A program made the position numbers and the translations under genes. Positions 48,587-57,988 of a stretch of 64,000 nt of DNA are shown in pieces. Origin of the DNA: Abyssalbus ytuae. Its GTDB lineage: Bacteria; Bacteroidota; Bacteroidia; Flavobacteriales; Flavobacteriaceae. Within the stretch, counting starts at the first letter, position 1. Every line of letters begins with the position of its first letter. The stretch is taken from NCBI RefSeq assembly GCF_022807975.1, contig NZ_CP094358.1, positions 2,604,001-2,668,000 on the forward strand, written 5' to 3'. Under the pieces are notes generated by a model that saw only the letters and a program-made list of their open reading frames with translations, searched no databases and was not told the origin of the DNA.

Positions 48587-49456
48587 CTATATTTCCGGGG
48601 TTTTAGCTTCAATAGCTTTTAAGGCTTTAATATACTCCAGGCAAATTTGTTCCGTTAAGTCGAGTAACTTTTTGGTTTCAATCTCCCAGTAGCTTAACTG
48701 TTGGCGGGTTACCGGAAATTCTTCCTCACTTTTGTAACGCCCGCCAATATAGGCATAGTTCAAATGGTCAAAAAGTTCTTTTTGTTCTTCGGTAACGCGG
48801 GGAAAAGCTTCTTTAACACGGGTGTCAAACTTTAAAACCCGGTTTTGCAATACTTCAAGGTTATGCTCATAGGGGTTGTAATGGGTAAAAACCATTTCTA
48901 TAGCCGTATAGCACATCTCTACGACTTGTTGAAGATTAAAGGAGGCTATTTGGTATTTGTTAGCCTTAAAATAGTTTTCAAATCCCCAATAGAAATCTTT
49001 TGCCTGCATATACCACATCTTAAAATCCTCTTCTGCAATTTCCCTTCTCCGGGTGGGGGTGAGTTCTTTGGGGTCGGATAGTTGAAAGTTACCCGAGTTG
49101 TACAACACCTTGCCCTCGCGTTTTATGTCGGTAAAAAAGTATTGTTTTTCTTCCAGGTTGCTGTTTACAAAACCAATCTTTTCTACAATAAGTTGTACGG
49201 GTATGCCAATATCCTTAAAAATACCCCGTAATTTTTTCCTGAGCCCCTGCCGGGTATCGGCATTAGCAGTTACCACTAAAATATCGTAGTCGCTCTGTTT
49301 TCCCTGTACTTTTCCTCTTTGTTCTTTATAGTCGCCACGGGCGTAGGAGCCAAAGAGTATCACCATTTCTGCCTTTCCGGTGGCCACAATACGTTGGGTT
49401 ACGGTTTCCAGTTCTTTTATTTTGTCAGGGGGCAAATGGGATAGCTGTTGTTTCAC
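48587..49456 (-). CDS. Nucleotidyltransferase-HEPN fusion protein, copy C
   Basis: 289 residues, GTG start. MNT core identical to the other copies apart from single substitutions (KVQGKQSDYD). The variable window reads FKMWYMQAKDFYWGFENYFK plus ANKYQI, rich in aromatic residues and different from both A and B; the tail ends KTPEI. HEPN part as in copy B. It carries the full upstream block (leader, REP-like DNA, 21-bp array) found at copy A, in inverted orientation relative to A. A role as an RNase or AMPylating toxin-type protein is inferred from domain class. Confidence 0.88.
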   Translation of the reverse strand: MKQQLSHLPPDKIKELETVTQRIVATGKAEMVILFGSYARGDYKEQRGKVQGKQSDYDILVVTANADTRQGLRKKLRGIFKDIGIPVQLIVEKIGFVNSNLEEKQYFFTDIKREGKVLYNSGNFQLSDPKELTPTRRREIAEEDFKMWYMQAKDFYWGFENYFKANKYQIASFNLQQVVEMCYTAIEMVFTHYNPYEHNLEVLQNRVLKFDTRVKEAFPRVTEEQKELFDHLNYAYIGGRYKSEEEFPVTRQQLSYWEIETKKLLDLTEQICLEYIKALKAIEAKTPEI

Positions 49457-49581
49457 TTATAAAGATTTTTTGAGAGTGGTAAGATAAAAAAATCCTGGGC
49501 AAACAGGGCACAAAATAAATACAATAATTTATATTCTTCGCTCCCCGAAGCCCCGACTTTCGGGGAAGAATAACAAAAATA
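49457..49581 (-). promoter_or_regulatory. Promoter and hairpin leader of copy C
   Basis: TATTTTTG is at 49581-49574 on the minus strand. Hairpin 1 pairs CCCCGAA with TTCGGGG. The terminator-like hairpin reads CCTGTTTGCCCAGG plus a T run (about 49508-49486). Relative to copies A and B both stem strands differ but pairing is kept (C-G to U-A and U-G to G-C), indicating selection for RNA structure. Confidence 0.55.
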
Positions 49582-49727
49582 TATAGCACATAGTCAGGTG
49601 CCGATAGCTACCGGGATTGCGCAGCAGGGGTATCTTTTACCACCCCGTCAGCCACCGTGTGGCTGCCATCCTTCCTTTAAGGAGGGGAGCTTTGCTATTC
49701 TAAAAGCCCTCTCCCTGGAGGGTGGAG
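49582..49727 (-). repeat. Cluster of REP-like palindromes, copy C
   Basis: Reverse complement of the block at 14300-14430: CCGATAGCTACCGGGA-type, AGCCACCGTGTGGCT, CCTTCCTTTAAGGAGG and CTCTCCCTGGAGGGTGGAGA palindromes in the same order relative to the gene. Confidence 0.65.
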
Positions 49728-49874
49728 AGCGGTTTTTTCAGGTTCCTCGTGCATTTTTTCTGGTTCCTCATGGGTTTTTTCCGGCTCCTCATGGGTTTTT
49801 TCCGGCTTCCCATGCATTTTTTCAGGCTCCTCGTGCATTTTTTCCGGTTCCTCATGGGTTTTTTACCGTTCCTT
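49728..49874 (-). repeat. 21-bp tandem array, copy C (7 units)
   Basis: Exactly seven 21-bp units, the same family as at 14113-14299 but in inverted orientation, with different unit number and unit order. The outer end reaches the stop codon of the GNAT gene (49873-49875), so the module boundary falls at the end of that gene. Confidence 0.85.
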
Positions 49875-50307
49875 ACCTCAATAATTTATCAAATACTTTT
49901 TGCTCTTTATTTATCTTAAACCCGATTTTCTGATAAAAAATATGACTCTCCTCCCTAACGGTATTACATCGTACTCTTACTTTTTTACATTCTTTAAAAT
50001 CCGGCCGTTTTATAATTTTATCGACTAATATTTTTCCGATTCCTTTTTTTCTATAATTTTCATTTACCACTAAACCGCCAATTTCAATAAACGGGTCCGA
50101 TTCTACCCTCAGGGAATAAAACCCGTGAACCCAACCCACTATTTTTTCATTTTCCAATGCTACCAGCACATAATTATTTTTATTGCTTAAAATGTTATTC
50201 AGGCGTTTTTCAATGATCCCTTTTTCTGATTTATAACCTAATTGATTTGATAATTGTGCTATGGCTTCAGAATCTCTTAATTCGGTATTTCGGATTAATA
50301 ATTTCAT
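49873..50307 (-). CDS. GNAT family N-acetyltransferase
   Basis: 144 residues, single GNAT domain. Acetyl-CoA binding motif A is GGLVVNENYRKKGIGKILVD (about 83-102; R-x-x-G-x-G as RKKGIG), and VRCNTVREESHIFYQKIGFK is motif B. The substrate is unknown. The stop codon coincides with the end of the 21-bp array, so the array has been placed directly behind it. It is transcribed toward copy C. Confidence 0.9.
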   Translation of the reverse strand: MKLLIRNTELRDSEAIAQLSNQLGYKSEKGIIEKRLNNILSNKNNYVLVALENEKIVGWVHGFYSLRVESDPFIEIGGLVVNENYRKKGIGKILVDKIIKRPDFKECKKVRVRCNTVREESHIFYQKIGFKINKEQKVFDKLLR

Positions 50308-50614
50308 TGTGTTTATTTACGATGCGTATGAATTGTATGGGTACTGCGTATGCCTGCAAATCTAACTATTTATCCTTTTATATTTTCGGATAAAAGTGTT
50401 ACTTATTAAAAGAAAACGGGCCGCATTTAACAGGCAGCAGTGTTTATTTTCTGATAATGAAAAAAGAACGGGGGATTTATTAAAAGGGGTTTCACTTTAC
50501 TTGTGAAAGTGCCTGATTTGCATAGGCTGATGCCAGGAAATTTTTTTAAACAGGCGTACTCCCGGGTTATGGGGGAGTACGCTGTTATTTTTTAGGGGGT
50601 TTAATGAGCATGTG
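50308..50614 (-). other. Intergenic region upstream of the GNAT gene
   Basis: About 307 nt without a gene. Contains the stem GCGTACTCCC (50554-50563) / GGGAGTACGC (50573-50582), a plausible terminator of the leftward OTU-like gene, and CACTT/AAGTG-type small repeats near 50491-50511. The GNAT promoter should lie in the right half of 50308-50400 but is not clear. Confidence 0.45.
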
Positions 50615-52123
50615 TCATAGTGTATTTGCCCTGTTTCTTTTTTCTTGTTTTTCTTGTTTTTTTTGTTTTTCTTGTTTTTGTGTTATCCAACTATCAGCAG
50701 GACGATATGTACGAGCGGATTTTGGCTGGGCAGTTTCAGTATCACTTTTTGTCTCCTCATTCGTTCGTTTATTTAATGTTTTTTTAAAAGGGGTGACAGG
50801 CAAATTCGGAGCATTTTCCCTGGTATTGTTGGTAGTGTTGTTTGGCTTATTTGCCTTATGGGGAAGAATTTCATCATCGATTAGTGCCTCATAATGATCT
50901 TTCTTGCTATTTTTATGGAGGGCATGAAGTATTTTAATTGTTTTGCCTTCAGCCATTTTATTTGGTTTATAATGGGGAAATATGTCTCCCAGGCTCTGTT
51001 TAATGTGGACATCCGTATCTTCATTAAGCACATGGTAATCTACCTTATACCTGTAAATTTCCTGGATTGCTATTAACTCTAATGCTGTTGCGGGGGTAGT
51101 TGCTTTTTTCAATTTTTCTATGTTCTCTGACAACTTTTCATCATTTGTTATGTTCTTAAATGTATCGAAGTGTAGTTTCATAAATTCATAGCAAGCCATT
51201 CTGATTTTACTAGCTGTTATATCCTTATACTTTTCATCTAACTTTCTGAGTTGATAAGCGGCTATATCAAACAGGTAGCTGGCATTCTTTTTACTTTTAG
51301 ATTTTTTTTCTTTTGACTTTCCTAATAAATTACCCAGATTCGCTGAAGTTGCCTCCTGGTGGAGATGAGCAGGGGTAATAGGTACATAATAGCTACATTG
51401 AAAACGTTTAGAAAAGGTAGGAAGTATCTTAATTGAGTGGTCACTAACCATTTTTCTTGGTTTATATAGAGGAAATTGTTTTTCCAGTTGTTCCTCAGCG
51501 AATATTTTACCATTATCCGAATAGTAGCAATTTATTTTATACCCATAGAGCTCCTGGATTGCTATTAATTCGTATCTGGTTGCACGGGTGGTTGGGTTTC
51601 TCAAATTTTCTATGTGCTCCCACAACTTTTTATCATTTGTTATCTCCTTAAATTTATTGAAGTGTTGTCTCATAAATTCATAGCAATCCATTTTGATTTT
51701 ATCACCTGTTAGATGTTTATGCTTTTTGTCTAACTTGCTGATTTGGTAAGCAATGACGTTAAATGCATCTCCTTCTTTAATCGTATTTTTCATTATAGTT
51801 GAAGAATTCATGGAAGATGATGTAGAAAAATTCCTTTCAAATAATCTATTAGCCAGGTAATTAGCATAAGATTTTTTTGTTTTCTTATTAGGTTGGTAAC
51901 CTGTATTATTTATTGGGCTATTTGTGGTTTTTTTAAAAGAATCTGTATTGAATTTATTTCTTTTTTTATCCTTCATATATCCAATAAGGTGGCTGTCAAC
52001 CCCATCGTCAGTTTGTGTTTGTTTTGGCATAGAACTGTTTTTCTTTTTAGTAGCAGTTTTTTTTGCTGACATAGCAACAGAAGTGATGGTAGTTGTCTGT
52101 TTAGATTTGTTAATTCCCTTCAT
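50615..52123 (-). CDS. Protein with two tandem OTU-like domains lacking the catalytic Cys
   Basis: 502 residues, no signal peptide, Lys/Asn/Thr-rich N-terminus (1-115) and C-terminus (420-502, ending in a QEKQKKQEKQEK coiled stretch). Two similar ~130-residue units: 117-250 (DAFNVIAYQISKLDKKHKHL, ELIAIQELYGYKI) and 280-415 (YLFDIAAYQLRKLDEKYKDI, ELIAIQEIYRYKV, KDHYEALI). The order of blocks (D-x-x-x-F-x-x-I-A-Y-Q, then E-L-x-A-I-Q-E-L-Y-x-x-K-I, then H-Y) resembles OTU deubiquitinase folds, but the D-G-N-C nucleophile box reads EGDAFN and NASYLF. If the resemblance is right these are inactive, ubiquitin-like-binding or structural domains. Function unknown. Confidence 0.5.
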   Translation of the reverse strand: MKGINKSKQTTTITSVAMSAKKTATKKKNSSMPKQTQTDDGVDSHLIGYMKDKKRNKFNTDSFKKTTNSPINNTGYQPNKKTKKSYANYLANRLFERNFSTSSSMNSSTIMKNTIKEGDAFNVIAYQISKLDKKHKHLTGDKIKMDCYEFMRQHFNKFKEITNDKKLWEHIENLRNPTTRATRYELIAIQELYGYKINCYYSDNGKIFAEEQLEKQFPLYKPRKMVSDHSIKILPTFSKRFQCSYYVPITPAHLHQEATSANLGNLLGKSKEKKSKSKKNASYLFDIAAYQLRKLDEKYKDITASKIRMACYEFMKLHFDTFKNITNDEKLSENIEKLKKATTPATALELIAIQEIYRYKVDYHVLNEDTDVHIKQSLGDIFPHYKPNKMAEGKTIKILHALHKNSKKDHYEALIDDEILPHKANKPNNTTNNTRENAPNLPVTPFKKTLNKRTNEETKSDTETAQPKSARTYRPADSWITQKQEKQKKQEKQEKRNRANTL

Positions 52124-52456
52124 GCCTTTGCGTTTTTTATGATTATGCTTTAAAGCAAGGTAGTGGTTTATGAAGAATAAAAGGAATAAAAGGTAATAAG
52201 TGTTGTTGTTAATTATTTAAGTGGGGTGTTTTGTGTAATAAAAGTAAAACAGAGGGTGTATTTTGCAGGTGGATAGTTAATTATGAATTCATAATGCAGG
52301 AGCTTTGATTAATTTGTTGAGGGGTTAATGGGAATTTCAAAAACTATCACCTGTCACACGGCATCCGTTTTTGTTACTGCTTTATACGGTGAAAGTAAAA
52401 GCAATATTTTTTCTTATTTTTTTTTATCTTCACTATAAATCAAAATAAACCAAGTT
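52124..52456. other. Non-coding region between two divergent genes
   Basis: 333 nt without a gene. AT-rich with several long T and A runs (for example 52410-52430). No promoter can be assigned with confidence. Confidence 0.4.
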
Positions 52457-54112
52457 ATGCTTATCAACCAAAAAATATTATCTAAACGTACCGTACTACA
52501 CTTTTTTGTGTTTTTTGTTCTTTTAAATTTTACCTGTTGTAAAAAAGAAGTAAAACCTCAGCCCCAGGTTGAAGAACCACAGGTAGAAGAGCCCTTTTCT
52601 TTTCCGCGAAGTTCCCCGGAAGAACAAGGGGTATCCTCACAAAGTATTGTAAAACTTTTAAATGAAATTACAAAAAGCGAAATACAATTTCACAGCATCA
52701 TGATATTAAGGCATGGCAATGTCATTGCCGAAGGCTGGTGGGACCCCTATAAACCGGAATACAAACACCAGTTATATTCATTAAGTAAAAGTTTTACCTC
52801 TACTGCTGTGGGACTGGCCGTTAAGGAGGGTTTACTCTCGGTAAATGATAAGGTGGTATCATTTTTTCCTGATGAAGTTCCGGCAGATATTGACCCTAAA
52901 ATGAAAGAGCTTACCGTAAAGCACCTGCTAACCATGTCTACCGGCCATGCGGAAGAGCCCATGGCAAAAATGATGGATGCAAAGGGCAGCAGTTGGGTAA
53001 AAACCTTTTTAAGTACTTCTCTTGAAAATGACCCCGGAACGGAATTTTTATATAATACTCCAGCTACTTTTATGTTATCGGCTATTGTTCAAAAGGTTTC
53101 CGGACAAAAACTGATTGATTTTCTTAAACCACGTTTGTTTGAACCGCTTGACATTACGGAAGCCGACTGGAAAGAGAATCCGCAGGGAATTAATACGGGA
53201 GGTTACGGATTGAGGGTGAAAACCGAAGATATTGCCAAATTAGGGCAGCTTTATTTGCAGAAGGGCCAATGGGAAGGAAAAGAAATTTTAACTGAACAAT
53301 GGGTAAATGAAGCCACACACAAGCAGGTTGATTCAAAACCCTGGGGAAAGGATTATGATGAGACGAATGACTGGGCACAGGGCTACGGATACCAGTTTTG
53401 GATGTGTTACCCCGGCGGGTTCAGGGGTGATGGGGCCTTTGGCCAGTTTTGTATAGTGATGCCGGAAAAAGATTTGGTAGTGGCTATCACCTCCGAAAGT
53501 TTTGATATGGGAAAAAATATGAGGCTTGTTTGGGATAACCTGTTGCCGGGTATTCAAAATGAAGCTCTTCCGGAAGATATTATAGGGGGTGTTGAATTTG
53601 AACAGGCTTTAAAAAACCTTGCCATTCCTGCCCCGGCTACTATAGATACTACTGATATTATAAGCAAAATATCCGGAAAGCAGTATACGTTTGATGAAAA
53701 TAATGAGGCAGGGGCAGATACTATGTTTTTTATTTTTAAAGAGGAAGGTAAATGCACTGTTATTGTTAACGAGGGAAAAGAAACCACCGAAATTGATTGT
53801 GGCATGAACAAATGGGTAGTGGATGATAATGAGAAAAAAACAGCCGAATCTTTATTTCCGGTACCGGGAGGTATAAACTTCTCTTCGAAAATAGCTGCCA
53901 ATGCGGTATGGATGGATTCTACCACCCTGCAATTAACATGGCGGTTTCTGGAAACTGTACACGGCGATAAAATTACCTGTAAATTTGAAGGGGATGATTA
54001 TGAAAAAGTGACTCTTACTTTTTTAAACAGCGTGGCTGAAGGAACTGACCAGTCAGACCCCAGAAAACCTCTTACGGGACAAGTGGGAGTTAAGATAAAC
54101 CGGGCTAAATAA
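52457..54112 (+). CDS. Serine hydrolase lipoprotein of the beta-lactamase/class C fold
   Basis: 551 residues. Lipoprotein signal ending LNFTC (Cys at about 31). The SxxK motif is SLSK in LYSLSKSFTSTAVGLAV (about 111-114), and YNTPATFMLSAI (about 197) takes the place of the Y-x-N motif. MSTGHAEEP and GGYGLRVKTEDIAKLGQLYL are typical of the family. A C-terminal ~170-residue domain (DFEEN... to FLETVHGDKI) is found in many Bacteroidota members. Likely a periplasmic or surface esterase or peptidase; resistance to beta-lactams is not implied. Monocistronic. Confidence 0.9.
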   Translation: MLINQKILSKRTVLHFFVFFVLLNFTCCKKEVKPQPQVEEPQVEEPFSFPRSSPEEQGVSSQSIVKLLNEITKSEIQFHSIMILRHGNVIAEGWWDPYKPEYKHQLYSLSKSFTSTAVGLAVKEGLLSVNDKVVSFFPDEVPADIDPKMKELTVKHLLTMSTGHAEEPMAKMMDAKGSSWVKTFLSTSLENDPGTEFLYNTPATFMLSAIVQKVSGQKLIDFLKPRLFEPLDITEADWKENPQGINTGGYGLRVKTEDIAKLGQLYLQKGQWEGKEILTEQWVNEATHKQVDSKPWGKDYDETNDWAQGYGYQFWMCYPGGFRGDGAFGQFCIVMPEKDLVVAITSESFDMGKNMRLVWDNLLPGIQNEALPEDIIGGVEFEQALKNLAIPAPATIDTTDIISKISGKQYTFDENNEAGADTMFFIFKEEGKCTVIVNEGKETTEIDCGMNKWVVDDNEKKTAESLFPVPGGINFSSKIAANAVWMDSTTLQLTWRFLETVHGDKITCKFEGDDYEKVTLTFLNSVAEGTDQSDPRKPLTGQVGVKINRAK

Positions 54113-54213
54113 AACACCGGCAATTAGTAAATAAATTATTTTAAACCTGCAGGGTTATTATAACCCGGCAGGTTTGTAATATTAGAAAAGCTGCAGGCAT
54201 TTAATCCTGCTTT

Positions 54214-57200
54214 TTAAAAACTTACTCCTATTTTAAAGGCAAAACGGTTGCCTTCATCCGAATTAAAAAATGAGAAATCGGCATTTATAAGTTTACTGGC
54301 AACCAGATACAGTCCGCCACCTACCGAGTCGTGCCACTTATTGGAATTTTCATTATCTATCCACACCCTGCCATAATCGTAACCGCTGTAAATACCAAGT
54401 TGCATTGGCAAAAATGAGGTTTTAAACGATTTGAAATTAAACCTTAGATCGCCATTAAACACCAAACTGTTTTCTCCTATAAACCTGTGTAAGCGATATC
54501 CTCTTAACCCTGAATTTCCGCCAAGGTAAGCCCCCTGGTAAAATTCAAAATCATTTCCTATACGTAGCTGGCTTGCCGCCCTTGTTTTGAGTACCAGCTT
54601 ATCATTTTTGGTTAGCCGGTTATAAAAACCCAACTGTGGATTTAAATAACCAAAACTTTTATCGGCATCTGAAAAATTAACCGTATAACCGGTGGTAACA
54701 TTAAATAGCATTCCTTTGGTGGGGTTTAATTTTTCATCATAGCTTTCGTAAGTATACTGCAACTCGGCAGTACCAAAATATTTTCTTTCAAAAAAATTGT
54801 CGTCTAATACACTTTGGGTAATATACCTTCCCCGGGTATTGTCTACTTCTATTCCTTCAAACTTTAATTTAGAAACAAAATCACTACCGTATTCAGAGCG
54901 TTTTACCATACCCAGGTAAGCCATAAGCTGACTCATTTTTACCCGGTTATAATCAAGGCCCCTGTCGTCATCCAAGTTTAAAGTTTCATTCCCCAAACCA
55001 AAAAAGTTCATCGTAAAGTTGGCACTGGTAGCCTTGGCTCCATAAATAAGGTTTGCTTTTCCTAAAATACTGGCCAGTTCTGCGTCATAAATAAACTCAA
55101 AGCCTTCGGTAGCAAAAAAGTAATTGGCTGTAAGTGTTTTACGGGTGGTATAGGGGTCTCTTTCAAAACCATATTTATGAATTTCTGCTTTTACCCCTAC
55201 TTTAATACCATCGTCCGGGTTATACCCTACCGAGGGGAAAATGGTGGTTGATTTTGAGACGTTTTTATCAAACGTAAAGATATTGTTCTCATAAATATCG
55301 GTAAGCCTTTCCCTGGCTCCTCTATTTACTTCTATGGTATTAGGTTTGGACTTATGGTCGTATATAACAACTTTCCGGCCATTGTTTATTTTATAAATAT
55401 CATTATTCTGTCCGCCAATGAGCCTTACTAACACGGGGTTGTTAGCTTTGCCGTTTACTATGAAAATGTCATCGTCATCTAATCCGTATACCCATATTTC
55501 GCGGGTAATATCCTTGTTAAAGGTTTTATCTACCATTAAATCAGCCTTTTCACCATCTTTATTACGGTAAATTTTAACATTGGTTTCTTTATTGGCAGTG
55601 CGGGTTACTTCAATGATATCGTCTTTATCGGTTCCTTTTAGTATTCCTATTTCATTAACTATTTCAAAGTATTCGTTGGCAATATCTTTTAAATTAGTTC
55701 TTCTTCCTTTTAATTTCTCCTTTATTAACTCAACGCTTTCACCCTGTACTTCCGGGGGCAGGTTGTTAAACCCTTTTTCTATGGCTTCATTGGTTAAATG
55801 ATTCATAATATACTCTGCTTCCCGCAACCAGTCTTCGCGGGTAGAATTTTGCAGTAAAATCCTGTCCATGGGTAAAGGCTCCGTATTAAAATATTCGAGA
55901 TTGTTTAACTCTTCATCATAAGTTTGCATCATTTTAACAGGCGACATAAGTACTCTTAACGAGCCTAAGAAGGCTCCGTCAAAATTCGAGAACGCCTGGT
56001 CGCGATCGCGGGGTATGGGCCTGTATATTTTATTTTTACCTTTGTCAAACTCGGCCCAGCGCCACTGGTCGGAATGCCGGTCCCAGTCACCTATAAGCAT
56101 ATCAAACAGCCGGGCTCTTATATAGGAAGCTTCATCCAGTTTATATTTTTCATCTTCCCGTAAATTTGCAAAGAGATCGTCAGTACTTTCTATTTCACTT
56201 GCATAGCCAAAGCTTTTTACATTTTTATGTTCATCGGCAGGCCTTTCTTCTATCATGTAAAGTTCATCTCCGTATTCTTCATTATATTCTCCCAAAGCGG
56301 TTTGTTTGGGTATATAATAAAGTTTCGGATTGGTATGATACACGCCCACTGCATCGGACAACTCATCTATAGCATATGGAGTGTAGGGGTGAGCAGCCGT
56401 GTAAAAATCTAGCAAAAATCGTTCGGGTAATGTTCCGGTTAAATCTTCCTTATCCATTACTTTTCCTTTAAACACTACCGATTGTAAAAATTTAACCGCG
56501 CTTTTCTCCAAAGCCCTCATATTAAATTCCCTGCCTTGTTTATCTACTAAACGCAGTGTTTTAGATTGATGCCCTCCTCCCATGCGTATGGGTTCCAAGC
56601 CACCATACAGGGTATCGAGCAAGGCTACTTTGGCTTTTACTTTTATACCGTATGCTTCCCTGTAATGGTCTCCCCAAAATCCTTCATAAAAACCTGATCT
56701 CTCGGTTTTTTCTTCATCATAAACCGAGGCTTCCACATATTGCGGAAAATCATCGGAATATTCTTTTGGAATATACTCCGTATCCGGAGGGTATATTTCC
56801 GTTTGAAAGGCAAGCTCATTTTTACCGCTTTTATTTACGTAATAACGCACCCATGAAGAGCCGTCTTTAAAAACATCAACTATTGCAAATCCTTGTTTAC
56901 CGTAGGTGAATACAGCATCTCCCGAAAGTTTCGTTTCTGATGATTTTGACCCTGCCCCGGAAATTATCTGATGAATATTATTTGAGACTATATATTGTAA
57001 GGAATGTTCGTGGCCGGAAACCACAATTATTTTTCCTTCGTCTTTAATTAACGATTGGATTCTTTTTGAAAATTTGTTGTAACGTTCGTTTAGTAAATCC
57101 TGTATTGAAATTCCTCCGGATTTTCTTATATGATTGGCCAACATGCCCAATACGGGAACCGGTATTTTCTTTTGTGAAGGGTATAATTGCTGCCTGGCTG

Positions 57201-57912
57201 AAAAATAACCACCGTGAGGGCCATAAGTAAAGAGCGGGTGATGAACAGCCAGAATAATGGTTTTTCCTTCATTTTTCTTTATCATTCCTTCTAGCTCAAT
57301 AAAAAACTTTTCTCTTGTTTTAATCTCACAATTATCATTAATTCCTGGATGGTTGTCCCAATCTTCTATATACCATTGGGAATCTACTATTATTAAATGA
57401 ACACTGTCTGAAACTTCTATTTCATCCAGTCCGCAGGCATCACTGGGATAAAATATTTTTTTATCCTTCAGTCTATCTTCAAAATAATTTTCTTCCCTGT
57501 TGAGTCCTTTAATGCCTTCATTATACCAATCATGATTACCGGGAATAAAAATTGTTTCTCCTTTAAAATCGGAAACGGTATACAACTGGGTATTTAACCT
57601 GTGTTCGGAAACCTGGCGGTCGGGATGTCCTTTTTTGGGCATGCCGGCAGGGTAGATATTGTCTCCCAGAAAAATGGCATAATCTCCTTTTCTAACAGTG
57701 TCTATAGCCTGCTTAAACCCAATTAAGCCCAACGAAGTAGAGCCTAATTCTGAATAACCTGCATCTCCTATCAGATAAAAGGTTTTGTCTATTTCCTTAT
57801 CTTCCGGATAGGGTTGAAACGGTTTATCAGACTGATACTGTGGCTTGTAAGTGGCACATGCTGTTAATAGAGTTAAAACTAGTATGTTTAGCGTTAAATA
57901 TTTTACCTTCAT
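54214..57912 (-). CDS. Metallophosphoesterase / kinase-like / outer-membrane-barrel fusion
   Basis: 1232 residues, lipoprotein signal (Cys19). Residues ~48-330 are a calcineurin-like phosphoesterase: LIGDAGYSE, FLGDNIYPAGMP, IPGNHDWYNEG, HHPLFTYGPHGG and VVSGHEHSL are the five metal motifs. Residues ~420-720 contain GDWDRHSDQWRW (about 603-614) and PIPRDRDQAF (about 634), which look like the catalytic loop (D-R-H) and metal-binding loop of atypical HipA/Fam20-type kinases. From about 900 to the C-terminal Phe (FKIGVSF) the sequence is an outer-membrane beta-barrel of the Omp85/surface-antigen kind. Three functions on one chain at the outer membrane is the inference; the kinase call is the least certain. 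Confidence 0.72.
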   Translation of the reverse strand: MKVKYLTLNILVLTLLTACATYKPQYQSDKPFQPYPEDKEIDKTFYLIGDAGYSELGSTSLGLIGFKQAIDTVRKGDYAIFLGDNIYPAGMPKKGHPDRQVSEHRLNTQLYTVSDFKGETIFIPGNHDWYNEGIKGLNREENYFEDRLKDKKIFYPSDACGLDEIEVSDSVHLIIVDSQWYIEDWDNHPGINDNCEIKTREKFFIELEGMIKKNEGKTIILAVHHPLFTYGPHGGYFSARQQLYPSQKKIPVPVLGMLANHIRKSGGISIQDLLNERYNKFSKRIQSLIKDEGKIIVVSGHEHSLQYIVSNNIHQIISGAGSKSSETKLSGDAVFTYGKQGFAIVDVFKDGSSWVRYYVNKSGKNELAFQTEIYPPDTEYIPKEYSDDFPQYVEASVYDEEKTERSGFYEGFWGDHYREAYGIKVKAKVALLDTLYGGLEPIRMGGGHQSKTLRLVDKQGREFNMRALEKSAVKFLQSVVFKGKVMDKEDLTGTLPERFLLDFYTAAHPYTPYAIDELSDAVGVYHTNPKLYYIPKQTALGEYNEEYGDELYMIEERPADEHKNVKSFGYASEIESTDDLFANLREDEKYKLDEASYIRARLFDMLIGDWDRHSDQWRWAEFDKGKNKIYRPIPRDRDQAFSNFDGAFLGSLRVLMSPVKMMQTYDEELNNLEYFNTEPLPMDRILLQNSTREDWLREAEYIMNHLTNEAIEKGFNNLPPEVQGESVELIKEKLKGRRTNLKDIANEYFEIVNEIGILKGTDKDDIIEVTRTANKETNVKIYRNKDGEKADLMVDKTFNKDITREIWVYGLDDDDIFIVNGKANNPVLVRLIGGQNNDIYKINNGRKVVIYDHKSKPNTIEVNRGARERLTDIYENNIFTFDKNVSKSTTIFPSVGYNPDDGIKVGVKAEIHKYGFERDPYTTRKTLTANYFFATEGFEFIYDAELASILGKANLIYGAKATSANFTMNFFGLGNETLNLDDDRGLDYNRVKMSQLMAYLGMVKRSEYGSDFVSKLKFEGIEVDNTRGRYITQSVLDDNFFERKYFGTAELQYTYESYDEKLNPTKGMLFNVTTGYTVNFSDADKSFGYLNPQLGFYNRLTKNDKLVLKTRAASQLRIGNDFEFYQGAYLGGNSGLRGYRLHRFIGENSLVFNGDLRFNFKSFKTSFLPMQLGIYSGYDYGRVWIDNENSNKWHDSVGGGLYLVASKLINADFSFFNSDEGNRFAFKIGVSF

Positions 57913-57988
57913 ATTGAGATTCGAAATTTTTAATTTTTGTAATATTATGTGTTTATTTTCAAAACCGTGTATTCTAAAAAATTAAATT

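Noticed and set aside
50604-50894. Rightward Phe/Cys-rich open frame opposite the OTU-like gene
   Set aside because: It is the complement of the Lys/Gln-rich tail of the leftward gene, with no independent features.
52457-54112. Beta-lactamase resistance gene
   Set aside because: The fold is shared, but size, lipoprotein signal and extra C-terminal domain fit environmental serine hydrolases rather than AmpC-type enzymes.
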